Shown here in pieces: positions 1-6,639 of a DNA stretch of 64,000 nucleotides (its first letter is position 1; every line of letters begins with the position of its first letter). Source of the stretch: JAICYJ01 sp045806525 (GTDB taxonomy: Bacteria; Actinomycetota; Thermoleophilia; Gaiellales; JAICJC01). The position numbers were made by a program, and so were the translations under genes. The notes beneath the pieces are model-generated. The model had not been told where the DNA came from, did not search any database, and worked only from the letters and a program-made list of their open reading frames with translations. The stretch spans positions 4,340 through 68,339 of the forward strand of contig JBJMJD010000105.1 in assembly GCA_045806525.1 (NCBI GenBank), in the 5' to 3' direction.

Positions 1-648
1 GCCTGGGCGCAGCCGGAGACGCGCTCGTCGCTCTCGGTGGCCGGAGCCGACCAGGGGCTGACGGAGTTCTACGAGCACGGTGCGGCGGTCACGCTCGAGG
101 AGTGGCGGGGCTTCGCGGAACTGGCCGCGCGGCACCTGCCCCGGGCTGGATGGGCGACGATCTCCGGGTCGCTGCCTCCGGGGGCGCCGGCCGACGGCTA
201 CGTGCCGCTGATCGGGGTGGCCCGAAGCGCGTTCGACAGCCGCGAGCAGGGCATCGCCGCCCGCCCGGCACTGGTGAAGGTGAACGCCGGTGAGGCCGCC
301 CAGCTGACCGGCATGGCCGATGCGCTCGACGCGGCACGGACGCTGCACGAGGCCGCCGGCGGCGCGGCGATCGTCACCCGCGGCCGCGACGGCGCGGTCA
401 TGGTCGCCCCGGATGGACGAGCGCTGTCAGGCGGTGCCGACGCCGAGGGCCGCTACCCGGTGGGGAGCGGCGACGTCTTCCTGGCAGGGCTGGTGGTGGC
501 GCTCGACGCCGGAGCCGGCTGGGACGATGCGCTGCGGGCGGCGATCGGCGCGGGTGCGGCCAACGCCGAGCAGCCCGGCGCGGGGCGGCTCGACCCCGAG
601 CGAGCGCGAGCGATCGCAGACTCCGTGCGGCTCGCGCCCGCGGACTGA
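1..648 (+). CDS. PfkB-family sugar kinase, C-terminal part (gene runs off left edge)
   Basis: The reading frame is open from base 1 and ends at TGA 646-648, so the N-terminus lies outside the window; the GTG at 37 is internal. The visible part has the ribokinase/PfkB C-terminal signature, with GSGDVFLAGL replacing the usual GAGD-type motif; its Asp is the catalytic base that activates the sugar hydroxyl. An upstream E-T-R stretch followed by L-T-E-F-Y-E resembles the 1-phosphofructokinase/tagatose-6-phosphate kinase branch. It converges on the importer operon that begins at 943. A role with the SIS isomerase and importer nearby, such as phosphorylation of an amino- or keto-sugar phosphate, is inference. 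Confidence 0.85.
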   Translation, partial: AWAQPETRSSLSVAGADQGLTEFYEHGAAVTLEEWRGFAELAARHLPRAGWATISGSLPPGAPADGYVPLIGVARSAFDSREQGIAARPALVKVNAGEAAQLTGMADALDAARTLHEAAGGAAIVTRGRDGAVMVAPDGRALSGGADAEGRYPVGSGDVFLAGLVVALDAGAGWDDALRAAIGAGAANAEQPGAGRLDPERARAIADSVRLAPAD

Positions 649-942
649 CCCGTCACGCGACGGTCACGAGCCCGAAACGTCACAGAGTCCCGAGCCGACC
701 CCCTGATCGCAACGATTCGGTCACGAGCGGTCACGGCCTGCGCCGCGAGTGCGCACGACGGCCGGGTCGGGCTCTGAGCCCTTTACATCTCGATCGGCTC
801 AACCGTGCGGGCGGCCTGTAACGGTCCGTTACGGAGCTGCCACGAGCTATCAACGGCGGCCGAGGCGGTGTTTGACACCCCAGGGCGCGCGGGGGCGTCA
901 CGGCAGCGTCTCGGCGGCTGACACGAACGGCCACCGGGGCGG
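649..942. other. Convergent intergenic region with short repeats
   Basis: No convincing gene lies in this 294-base gap between two converging stop codons. It contains a 15-base palindrome at 818-832 (arms GTAACGG and CCGTTAC around one base), and the short word GGTCACG recurs several times between about 655 and 740. Either could be part of a bidirectional terminator or an intergenic repeat, but no T-tract follows the palindrome. Confidence 0.4.
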
Positions 943-1761
943 TTACTTGAGGCCGGTCGAGGCCAACGACTGCACGAACCAGCGCTGGCCGATGATGAAC
1001 ACCAGCAGCATCGGTGCCAGCGCCATCACGTTGCCCGCCATCAGCAGCGTCCAGTTCGTCTGATGCGCACCCTGGAACTGCGCCAACCCCAGCTGCACCG
1101 TGCTCTGGTTTGTTGACGTGATCACGATCAGCGGCCACAGAAAGTCGTTCCACGTCCACAGGAACGTCACGATTCCAAGTGTTGCCAGGGCAGGCATCGA
1201 TAGCGGCAGCACCACCCGCAGCAGCACACCCAGGCGCGAGCAGCCGTCCATCCGCGCCGCCTCCTCGAGCTCGATCGGCAGCGTCCGGAAGAACTGCCGC
1301 AGGAGGAAGATCCCGAACGGCGTCACCAGGTTGGGCACGATCAGCGCGGGCAGCGAGTTCACCAGCCCCATCTTCTGGACGATCAGGAAGGTCGGGATCA
1401 TCGTCACCTGGAACGGCACCATCAGCGTCGCCAGCAGCGCCACGAACAGCACGTCGCGGCCGAAGAACCGCATCCGCGCGAACGCGTATCCGGCCAGGCT
1501 GCAGAAGACGAGGTTGCCGGCCACGGCCGACAGCGTCACGATCATGCTGTTCGCGAAGAAGCGCCCGAATGGCGCCGCGTTCCATGCGTCCGGGTAGTTC
1601 TCCCAGTGGATGCCGGACGGGATCAGCACGGGCGGGAAGTGCCGCGACTCGGGCAGCGTCTGGATCGACGTCAAGAGCATCCAGCCCAGCGGCAGCAGCA
1701 TCAGGGCGGCGATCGGCATCAGCGCCAGATGGCGGGGGCTGAACGGCAGCGGCCACCTCAT
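943..1761 (-). CDS. Carbohydrate ABC transporter permease, MalG type
   Basis: Inner-membrane permease of 272 residues, the usual length for the second permease of CUT1 sugar importers. Hydrophobic segments begin at about residue 12, and the cytoplasmic EAA loop appears as ELEEAARMDGCSRLGVLLRV, which docks the ATPase. The ATG at 1761 is chosen because it overlaps the stop of the upstream permease in an ATGA arrangement; a GTG further upstream (1794) would run into that gene. It forms an operon with the permease and binding protein at 1758-3907. No ATPase gene belongs to this operon, so a shared MsiK-like ATPase encoded elsewhere is expected. The substrate is unknown. Confidence 0.93.
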   Translation of the reverse strand: MRWPLPFSPRHLALMPIAALMLLPLGWMLLTSIQTLPESRHFPPVLIPSGIHWENYPDAWNAAPFGRFFANSMIVTLSAVAGNLVFCSLAGYAFARMRFFGRDVLFVALLATLMVPFQVTMIPTFLIVQKMGLVNSLPALIVPNLVTPFGIFLLRQFFRTLPIELEEAARMDGCSRLGVLLRVVLPLSMPALATLGIVTFLWTWNDFLWPLIVITSTNQSTVQLGLAQFQGAHQTNWTLLMAGNVMALAPMLLVFIIGQRWFVQSLASTGLK

Positions 1762-2642
1762 GAGCCGTAGTGCACCCGGCGGTTGCCCAGCCACAGCTGC
1801 AGCAGCGAGAACACCAGCGTGATCGCGAACAGCACCTCGGCGATGGCCGCTGCGTACCCGGCGTGGAAGAACTCGAACGCCTGGCTATAGAGGTAATAGA
1901 CCATCACGGTCGTCGCGTGCAGCGGCCCGCCCCGCGTGGTCACGTAGATCTCGTCGAACACCTGCAGCGCATTGATCGTCGACCACACGATCAGGAACAA
2001 CGTGGCCGGCGACACCAGCGGGAACACCACGTGGCGGAACGTCGCCCAGCGCCCGGCGCCGTCCAGCCGCGCCGCCTCGACCAGGCTCTCCGGCACCCCC
2101 TGCAGCGCCGCCAGGTACACGATCACGTCGAACCCCAGCCAACCCCAGACCGTCATCGCCACGATTGAGTACAGCGCCTGGTCGGGATCCTGGAAGAACC
2201 CGTAGGGGCCAAGGTGCACCTTTTCCAGCATGTAGTTGGCAACGCCGTAGGTGGGCTCCAGCAGCCAGTTGAAAATCAGTCCCGTTGCCACTGTGGACGT
2301 CGCCACCGGGATGAACACCGCCGTGCGGTAGAACCAGGAGAACCGGATCCGAGCGTTCAGCAGCATCGCCAGCGCCAGCGATCCGCCCACCGAGAGCGGT
2401 ACGAACAGCAGCGTGTACACGATCGTGTGGTTGACCGACTGCCGGAACACCGGATCGTTCACGAGCGTGTGGTAGTTCTGGGTGCCGACCCAGGTGGGCG
2501 TCGTCAGCAGGTCGTTGTTCTGGAACGACAGCAGCGCCGCCCACCCGATCGGCAGGATCCCGAAGATGCCGATCAGCAAGGCGGCCGGGGCCACGAACAG
2601 CCAGCCGCTGACGTGTTCGGAGCGGGCCGCCCGCGAGATCAC
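1758..2642 (-). CDS. Carbohydrate ABC transporter permease, MalF type
   Basis: Inner-membrane permease of 294 residues. The N-terminal transmembrane helix (GWLFVAPAALLIGIFGILPI) and the EAA loop (SLVEAARLDGAGRWATFRHV) are both present. The reading frame stays open far upstream through the binding-protein gene, but the true start is the GTG at 2642, which overlaps the binding protein's TGA (GTGA). The gene ends four bases into the downstream permease. With its partner it forms the translocation pore for the sugar delivered by the lipoprotein at 2639-3907. Confidence 0.93.
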   Translation of the reverse strand: MISRAARSEHVSGWLFVAPAALLIGIFGILPIGWAALLSFQNNDLLTTPTWVGTQNYHTLVNDPVFRQSVNHTIVYTLLFVPLSVGGSLALAMLLNARIRFSWFYRTAVFIPVATSTVATGLIFNWLLEPTYGVANYMLEKVHLGPYGFFQDPDQALYSIVAMTVWGWLGFDVIVYLAALQGVPESLVEAARLDGAGRWATFRHVVFPLVSPATLFLIVWSTINALQVFDEIYVTTRGGPLHATTVMVYYLYSQAFEFFHAGYAAAIAEVLFAITLVFSLLQLWLGNRRVHYGS

Positions 2643-3907
2643 TGGCCCGTCGCGAGCGTCTGGTCGACCTGCTGTGCCGCCTGGTCGAGCTCCTGCTGCG
2701 GCTGGCCCTTGCCGAGCAGCACCGCCTCGATCGCCTGGCCCATCGCCTGTGACACCTCGTTGTAGTTGGCGATCACCGGCCGCGCCTTCAGCGCGTTCGC
2801 CTCGTTCTGCACGAACACGGACACGCCCGGGTACTTCTTCACGTAGGCGCCGTAGCCCGGCAGCTGCGTCTCGGAGGTGCGGATCGGCAGGTCGCCGGTC
2901 TGTGTCGACCAGATCAGCGCCTGCTGCGCCGACGTGAACCACTTCAGGAACGTCCAGGCCGCCTCGGTGCGCTCGCTGCCGTTGTTGAACAGCACCCACT
3001 GGTCGGGACCGGAGATCGTCTGGTGGTTTGTGAGACCGGGCAGCACCTGCACGCCATAGTCGACGTCCGGGAAGCTGGACAGGTCCCACGGCCCCGTGAA
3101 CAGCATCCCGATCTTGCCCGAGTTGAACAGGTTCGCGTAGTTGCCGTTGCCGTTGTCCAAGTAGACAGAGTGGTCGACCGTCGCCATCTGCTGGAGCAGC
3201 GTGGCCGCCTGCACCCCGGCCGGGGAGTTGAACTCCGCCTTCGTGTTGTCGGAGTTGAGGATGTCGCCCCCCGCCTGCCAGAGCAGCGCGTCGAAGCGCC
3301 AGACGGTGTCCTCGCTGCCGTCGGCCACGTAGGCCCAGCCGAACTGCTTGGCCGAGGGATCTGTCAGCTTCTGGGCCGCGGCCCGCAAGTCGTCCCACGT
3401 CCAGTTCGCGGTCGGGTAGGGGATGCCGGCTTGGTCGAACAGCTTCTTGCTGTAGACCAGCGCCAGGTTGTCGACCAGCGCCGGCATGCCGATCACCTTG
3501 CCGCCGACCTGCACGGCCTGCCGCTCGGCCGGCCAGAAGTCGTTCCAGTTCACGCCCGGCTGCGTGATCCGCGAGGAGAGGTCGACCGCGGTCGGGCTGC
3601 GCGCGATGTTGGCCGCCCACGACCCGTACAGGTAGGCGATGTCCGGGTAGGAGCCGCCGCGGATCGCGGTCAGCACCTTCTGCAGCGCGTAGTCCGCGTT
3701 CCCGTAGTTCTGGACGGTGACGTGGATCTTGGGATGGGTGGCGTTGAAGCGCGCTGCGGCGCTGGTCATGGCCTTGCCCTCGATGTCCTCGTAGCCGTGC
3801 CACACGGTCACGTTGACCACGCCGTTGGAGGACGAGCTGGAGCCGCCGCAGCCGGCGGACGCGACCAGCAGCAGGGCGGTCGCGGCGATCAGGAACAGGC
3901 GCCTCAT
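2639..3907 (-). CDS. Extracellular sugar-binding lipoprotein of ABC importer
   Basis: Solute-binding protein of 422 residues, family 1 (MalE/UgpB-like). The signal peptide MRRLFLIAATALLLVASAGC ends in a lipobox with Cys20 as the lipidation site, followed by a Ser-rich linker and the typical VTVWHGYEDIEG opening of the mature domain. The C-terminus overlaps the MalF-type permease by three bases, and the start overlaps the SIS gene upstream by four, so all four genes are translationally coupled. It captures the imported sugar outside the membrane. Ligand identity cannot be read from sequence; the neighbouring SIS isomerase hints at an amino sugar or a glycated (Amadori) compound. Confidence 0.94.
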   Translation of the reverse strand: MRRLFLIAATALLLVASAGCGGSSSSSNGVVNVTVWHGYEDIEGKAMTSAAARFNATHPKIHVTVQNYGNADYALQKVLTAIRGGSYPDIAYLYGSWAANIARSPTAVDLSSRITQPGVNWNDFWPAERQAVQVGGKVIGMPALVDNLALVYSKKLFDQAGIPYPTANWTWDDLRAAAQKLTDPSAKQFGWAYVADGSEDTVWRFDALLWQAGGDILNSDNTKAEFNSPAGVQAATLLQQMATVDHSVYLDNGNGNYANLFNSGKIGMLFTGPWDLSSFPDVDYGVQVLPGLTNHQTISGPDQWVLFNNGSERTEAAWTFLKWFTSAQQALIWSTQTGDLPIRTSETQLPGYGAYVKKYPGVSVFVQNEANALKARPVIANYNEVSQAMGQAIEAVLLGKGQPQQELDQAAQQVDQTLATGQ

Positions 3908-4773
3908 GGCAACACCACCGATCGGGTCAGGTTACGGGGCAGGTCGGGATCCAGGCCGCGGACGTCGGCCAGCCTGATCGCCAGCCGGTGCGCGAGCACC
4001 AGCGTGGCCAGGGGGGAGGGGTCGGGGTCGACCAGCGTTGCGCCGGTGGCGCGAATGTCTGCGCCCAGCGTTGCATCGATCGGGCCGATCGCGATCACCG
4101 CTGTGTCCGCGTCGCCCAGCGAGATCGGGCCGTGCCGGTACTCCATCGCGGGATACGCCTCGGCCCAGGCCTGGGCGGCCTCGCGCAGCTTCAGCGCGGC
4201 CTCGCTGGCGAGGCCGTTCGTCCAGCCGCGCCCCAGGAACTGGAACCGCCGGAAGTCGGCCGGGTCGATCGGCAGCGGGGCCTCCAGCACGCGCCGGGCG
4301 GCCTCGATCGACGGTGACAGGTCGAGCCCGGCGTGGGTCAGCAGCAGCACCAGCGCCGTGCTGGCGAACCGCGTCTGCACCACCGACCGTTCGTCGGCGA
4401 AGGGCAGCGAGATGGTCGTGTCCGCAAGCTCCGCGACCGGGCTGTCGGGCACCGCGGTCAGCGCCAGCGTGGGCGCGCCGCGGTGCGACCGCAGCAGCTC
4501 CAGCACCTCGCTGGTGGTGCCGGAGCGCGAGATCACGAGCAGCGCGTCGTAGCTGCGGCCGGTCGGAAACTCGGAGGCGGCGAACGCGTCGGTCTCGCCG
4601 GCCCCCGCCTGCTCACGCGCGACCGCGTAGGACTGGGCCATGTACAGCGACGTGCCGCACCCGGCAACGGCGATCCGCAGGCCGCGGGCCGGCAGCGGCA
4701 GGTCGGGCGCGAGGTCGGCGGCCCGCCGCCAGATGTCGGGCTGGCTGGCCACCTCGTGAGCGATTGCGCTCAT
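3904..4773 (-). CDS. SIS-domain sugar isomerase/deaminase (GlmS C-domain/AgaS-like)
   Basis: The 289-residue protein carries two SIS subdomains, like the isomerase half of glucosamine-6-phosphate synthase, AgaS and FrlB. Visible motifs are GCGTSLY (about residues 38-44), the phosphosugar-binding Ser/Thr loop SRSGTTSE (82-89), and a second-half FLGRGWTN followed by EAALKLREAAQ and a Y-R-H-G-P. Such enzymes isomerise or deaminate sugar 6-phosphates in the cytoplasm. The ATG at 4773 is preferred over the ATG at 4803 because a promoter-like pair places the transcript start within a few bases of 4773 and homologues start near this residue. It heads the importer operon, divergent from the DeoR gene. 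Confidence 0.88.
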   Translation of the reverse strand: MSAIAHEVASQPDIWRRAADLAPDLPLPARGLRIAVAGCGTSLYMAQSYAVAREQAGAGETDAFAASEFPTGRSYDALLVISRSGTTSEVLELLRSHRGAPTLALTAVPDSPVAELADTTISLPFADERSVVQTRFASTALVLLLTHAGLDLSPSIEAARRVLEAPLPIDPADFRRFQFLGRGWTNGLASEAALKLREAAQAWAEAYPAMEYRHGPISLGDADTAVIAIGPIDATLGADIRATGATLVDPDPSPLATLVLAHRLAIRLADVRGLDPDLPRNLTRSVVLP

Positions 4774-4781
4774 ATCGCGCC

Positions 4782-4810
4782 ACTTTATGCCGTAACTGCT
4801 CATAAGGCAA
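4782..4810 (-). promoter_or_regulatory. Promoter of SIS/importer operon with inverted repeat (DeoR operator candidate)
   Basis: On the minus strand, TTGCCT (4810-4805) and TAAAGT (4787-4782) are 17 bases apart, and only eight bases separate TAAAGT from the ATG at 4773, so the mRNA would be leaderless. An inverted repeat, TTATG (4785-4789) and CATAA (4801-4805) with an 11-base spacer, spans both elements, a position suited to repression by the adjacent DeoR protein. Assignment is by consensus and position only. Confidence 0.5.
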
Positions 4811-4834
4811 CCAGCGCACGGAGGTACCACTCGA

Positions 4835-4840
4835 TAGACT
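4835..4840 (+). promoter_or_regulatory. -10-like element of DeoR-family gene
   Basis: TAGACT lies nine bases before the ATG at 4850, so transcription would start at or next to the initiation codon. No good -35 hexamer is visible upstream. The palindrome TTGCGCAA (4840-4847) overlaps the expected transcript start and may be an autoregulatory site. Confidence 0.4.
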
Positions 4841-4849
4841 TGCGCAACA

Positions 4850-5608
4850 ATGCGCCAGTCCGAACGTCTCAGCCGCATCGTCGAGCAGCTGTCCACGAAC
4901 GGGTCGGTCGGAGTCGGCGACCTGGCGGCGGATCTGGGCGTCTCCTCGGCCACCGTGCGGCGCGACCTGGTGCTGCTCGAACAGCAGCGGCTGCTGGCGC
5001 GCACTCACGGCGGCGCCATCGCAAACGGCGTCCTGTTCGAGCTGCCGCTGCGCTATCGCAGCGCTCGCCGCCAGGAGCAGAAGGCCCGGATCGCACAGGT
5101 GGCGGCCGAGCGCGTGCCCGAGGGCGCCGCCATCGGCATGACCGGTGGAACCACCACCACTGAATGTGCCCGGGCGCTGTCCGACCGGCGGCGGCTGACG
5201 GTCGTCACCAACTCCCTGAACATCGCCTCTGAGCTGGCGGTGCGCCCCAACCTGAAGCTGGTCGTGACCGGCGGCGTGGCTCGTCCCGAGTCCTACGAGC
5301 TGGTGGGGCCGCTGGCCGAGGCGTCGCTGTCCGGCCTCTATCTGGACATCGTGCTGGTGGGCGTCGACGGCATCGCCGCGGACGCCGGGCTCACAACCCA
5401 CCACGAGGTCGAGGCCCACACCAACCGGGCGCTGATCGCGCGTGCCCGCCGCGTCGTGGTGGTGGCAGACAGCTCCAAGATCGGCCAGATCGCGTTCGCC
5501 CGCATCTGCGGCCTCGAGGCGGTGCACGAGGTGATCAGCGACACGGGAGCCGACCGCTCCGAGGTGGCCGCCCTGCGCGCGGCCGGCGCCACCGTCACCC
5601 TGGTCTGA
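4850..5608 (+). CDS. DeoR-family transcriptional repressor
   Basis: A 252-residue protein of standard DeoR length. It has an N-terminal winged helix (about residues 5-57, with VGDLAADLGVSSATVRRDL as the recognition region) and a C-terminal DeoRC sugar-phosphate sensor domain with the family's GGTTTTECAR and ADSSKIGQIAF motifs. These proteins bind operators in the absence of a sugar phosphate and release on binding it. The gene is divergent from the SIS/importer operon with a 76-base intergenic region carrying inverted repeats, so control of that operon and of itself is the natural inference. Confidence 0.94.
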   Translation: MRQSERLSRIVEQLSTNGSVGVGDLAADLGVSSATVRRDLVLLEQQRLLARTHGGAIANGVLFELPLRYRSARRQEQKARIAQVAAERVPEGAAIGMTGGTTTTECARALSDRRRLTVVTNSLNIASELAVRPNLKLVVTGGVARPESYELVGPLAEASLSGLYLDIVLVGVDGIAADAGLTTHHEVEAHTNRALIARARRVVVVADSSKIGQIAFARICGLEAVHEVISDTGADRSEVAALRAAGATVTLV

Positions 5609-5616
5609 GGTGGTCG

Positions 5617-6579
5617 CTACCCGGTCGCGTCGGGCGGTCCGGCGTCGGCTGTGACCGGCTCGGCCAGCGGGTCGATCTCGCCGTCCTCCTTCTTGCGCAC
5701 GTGAATCAGCCCACGCGTCTGCTTCCACCCGATCTGTGCGGCCAGCATGGTCAGGCCGAACGCCACGCTCCACGCCGTCGTGATCAGCGCCTGGCCGACC
5801 GTGTAGGCCGTGATCACGCTCTGGGGCGCCACCCCGTTCAGCACCACCGATGCCAGCGCCGTCTGCGACCCGACCGCCCCCGGCGCGATCGCGATCGTCG
5901 AGGAGATCGAGGACGCCGCCACGATCAGGAAGATGTTCTCGACAGACACGGGGATGTGGTACGCGTACATGAAGGTGGCGTTCACGCCCATCCGCGCGGC
6001 GTACGACGCCGCTTCGACCAGCACCACCTGCGTCATGAACTTGCCCGGCGTGGTGAGGATGCCGCCGCCGTCCTTGGCCTGCTCCCAGGTGTGGTGCAGC
6101 CGGTGCCAGAGGATCTTGCCGACCACGAAGATCAGGGCGGCGCCAACGACCAGGATGATCAGGGTCAGCCCGACGTGATCCGCGAACCAGCCGAACTTGA
6201 CGTCGAATGAGCCGGCCACGCTCAGGAACAGCCACAGGTAGACGATGGCTGCGACCACAACGAAGAAGATGTTCTGCACGAGCGTCGCGCCCACCAGGCC
6301 GGCGACGGTCGACCCGGCGATGGCGCTGCGGTACAGGCCCAGCATCGCCACCGTGCCCGCCGAGGCCGGCAGGATCGAGTTGAGGCCGGCGCCGCCCGCG
6401 TAGTAGCTCAGCACCTCGCGGTAGGGCAGCACCGACTTGGGATAGGCGGCGCGCAGGATGTTGCGCCACGCCAGCGAGATGAACAGCGTCTGCAGCAGCT
6501 GGAAGCTCAAGCCCAGCACCACCAGCGGCAGCGAGACCGCTTTCAGAGTGTCCCAGAACTGGTTCAGCCAGTCAGCCAC
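5617..6579 (-). CDS. Flippase-like integral membrane protein (UPF0104/LPG synthase TM domain)
   Basis: A 320-residue membrane protein with about eight hydrophobic segments, resembling the lysylphosphatidylglycerol synthase transmembrane domain (UPF0104, AglD/MprF N-terminal type). Typical features are the Y-Y-A-G-G-A-G-L-N-S-I-L-P-A segment near residues 59-72 and the IAPGAVGSQTALASVV segment in the C-terminal third. No soluble lysyl-transferase domain is attached, so lipid-linked substrate flipping or binding is more likely than lipid aminoacylation. The GTG at 6579 follows a TAGCCT element by six bases and no Shine-Dalgarno, suggesting a leaderless message. A paralogue lies at 8636-9703, flanking the phosphodiesterase gene. 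Confidence 0.85.
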   Translation of the reverse strand: MADWLNQFWDTLKAVSLPLVVLGLSFQLLQTLFISLAWRNILRAAYPKSVLPYREVLSYYAGGAGLNSILPASAGTVAMLGLYRSAIAGSTVAGLVGATLVQNIFFVVVAAIVYLWLFLSVAGSFDVKFGWFADHVGLTLIILVVGAALIFVVGKILWHRLHHTWEQAKDGGGILTTPGKFMTQVVLVEAASYAARMGVNATFMYAYHIPVSVENIFLIVAASSISSTIAIAPGAVGSQTALASVVLNGVAPQSVITAYTVGQALITTAWSVAFGLTMLAAQIGWKQTRGLIHVRKKEDGEIDPLAEPVTADAGPPDATG

Positions 6580-6585
6580 GAGGCA

Positions 6586-6591
6586 AGGCTA
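6586..6591 (-). promoter_or_regulatory. -10-like element before flippase-like gene
   Basis: On the minus strand TAGCCT sits six bases before the GTG start at 6579, the spacing of a leaderless transcript. No convincing -35 was found. Confidence 0.3.
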
Positions 6592-6625
6592 CTCCGAGCA
6601 CCTGTCGTCATCGCCTTCGGTCGCG

Positions 6626-6631
6626 TAGGGT
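6626..6631 (+). promoter_or_regulatory. TAGGGT -10-like element before phosphodiesterase gene
   Basis: TAGGGT lies eight bases before the ATG at 6640. The same hexamer precedes the starts at 19451 and 46827 at six and nine bases. This spacing argues that translation starts at ATG 6640 rather than at the GTG at 6634. Confidence 0.4.
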
Positions 6632-6639
6632 TTGTGCTC

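Noticed and set aside
872..877. TTGACA as a promoter between convergent genes
   Set aside because: No -10 at proper spacing and no gene downstream on the plus strand that would use it.
2642..3803. N-terminal extension of the MalF-type permease through the binding-protein gene
   Set aside because: The frame is open, but the binding protein is the real product there; the permease begins at GTG 2642 in an overlap with its stop.
3023..4552. Long open frame of 509 codons on the plus strand
   Set aside because: It lies antisense to the binding-protein and SIS genes, has Arg/Gly/Val/Asp-biased low-complexity translation and no recognisable domain; it is a by-product of high G+C.
4823..4828. GGTACC in the DeoR region as a second GntR operator
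   Set aside because: Only a six-base match to the site at 39457-39477, without the second arm.
5609..5616. Intrinsic terminator between DeoR and UPF0104 genes
   Set aside because: The convergent stops are only eight bases apart and no stem followed by a T-run is present.
4613..6469. Open frame of 618 codons on the minus strand
   Set aside because: It overlaps the SIS, DeoR and UPF0104 genes in shadow frames and reads as repetitive Arg/Gly/Asp-rich sequence without motifs.
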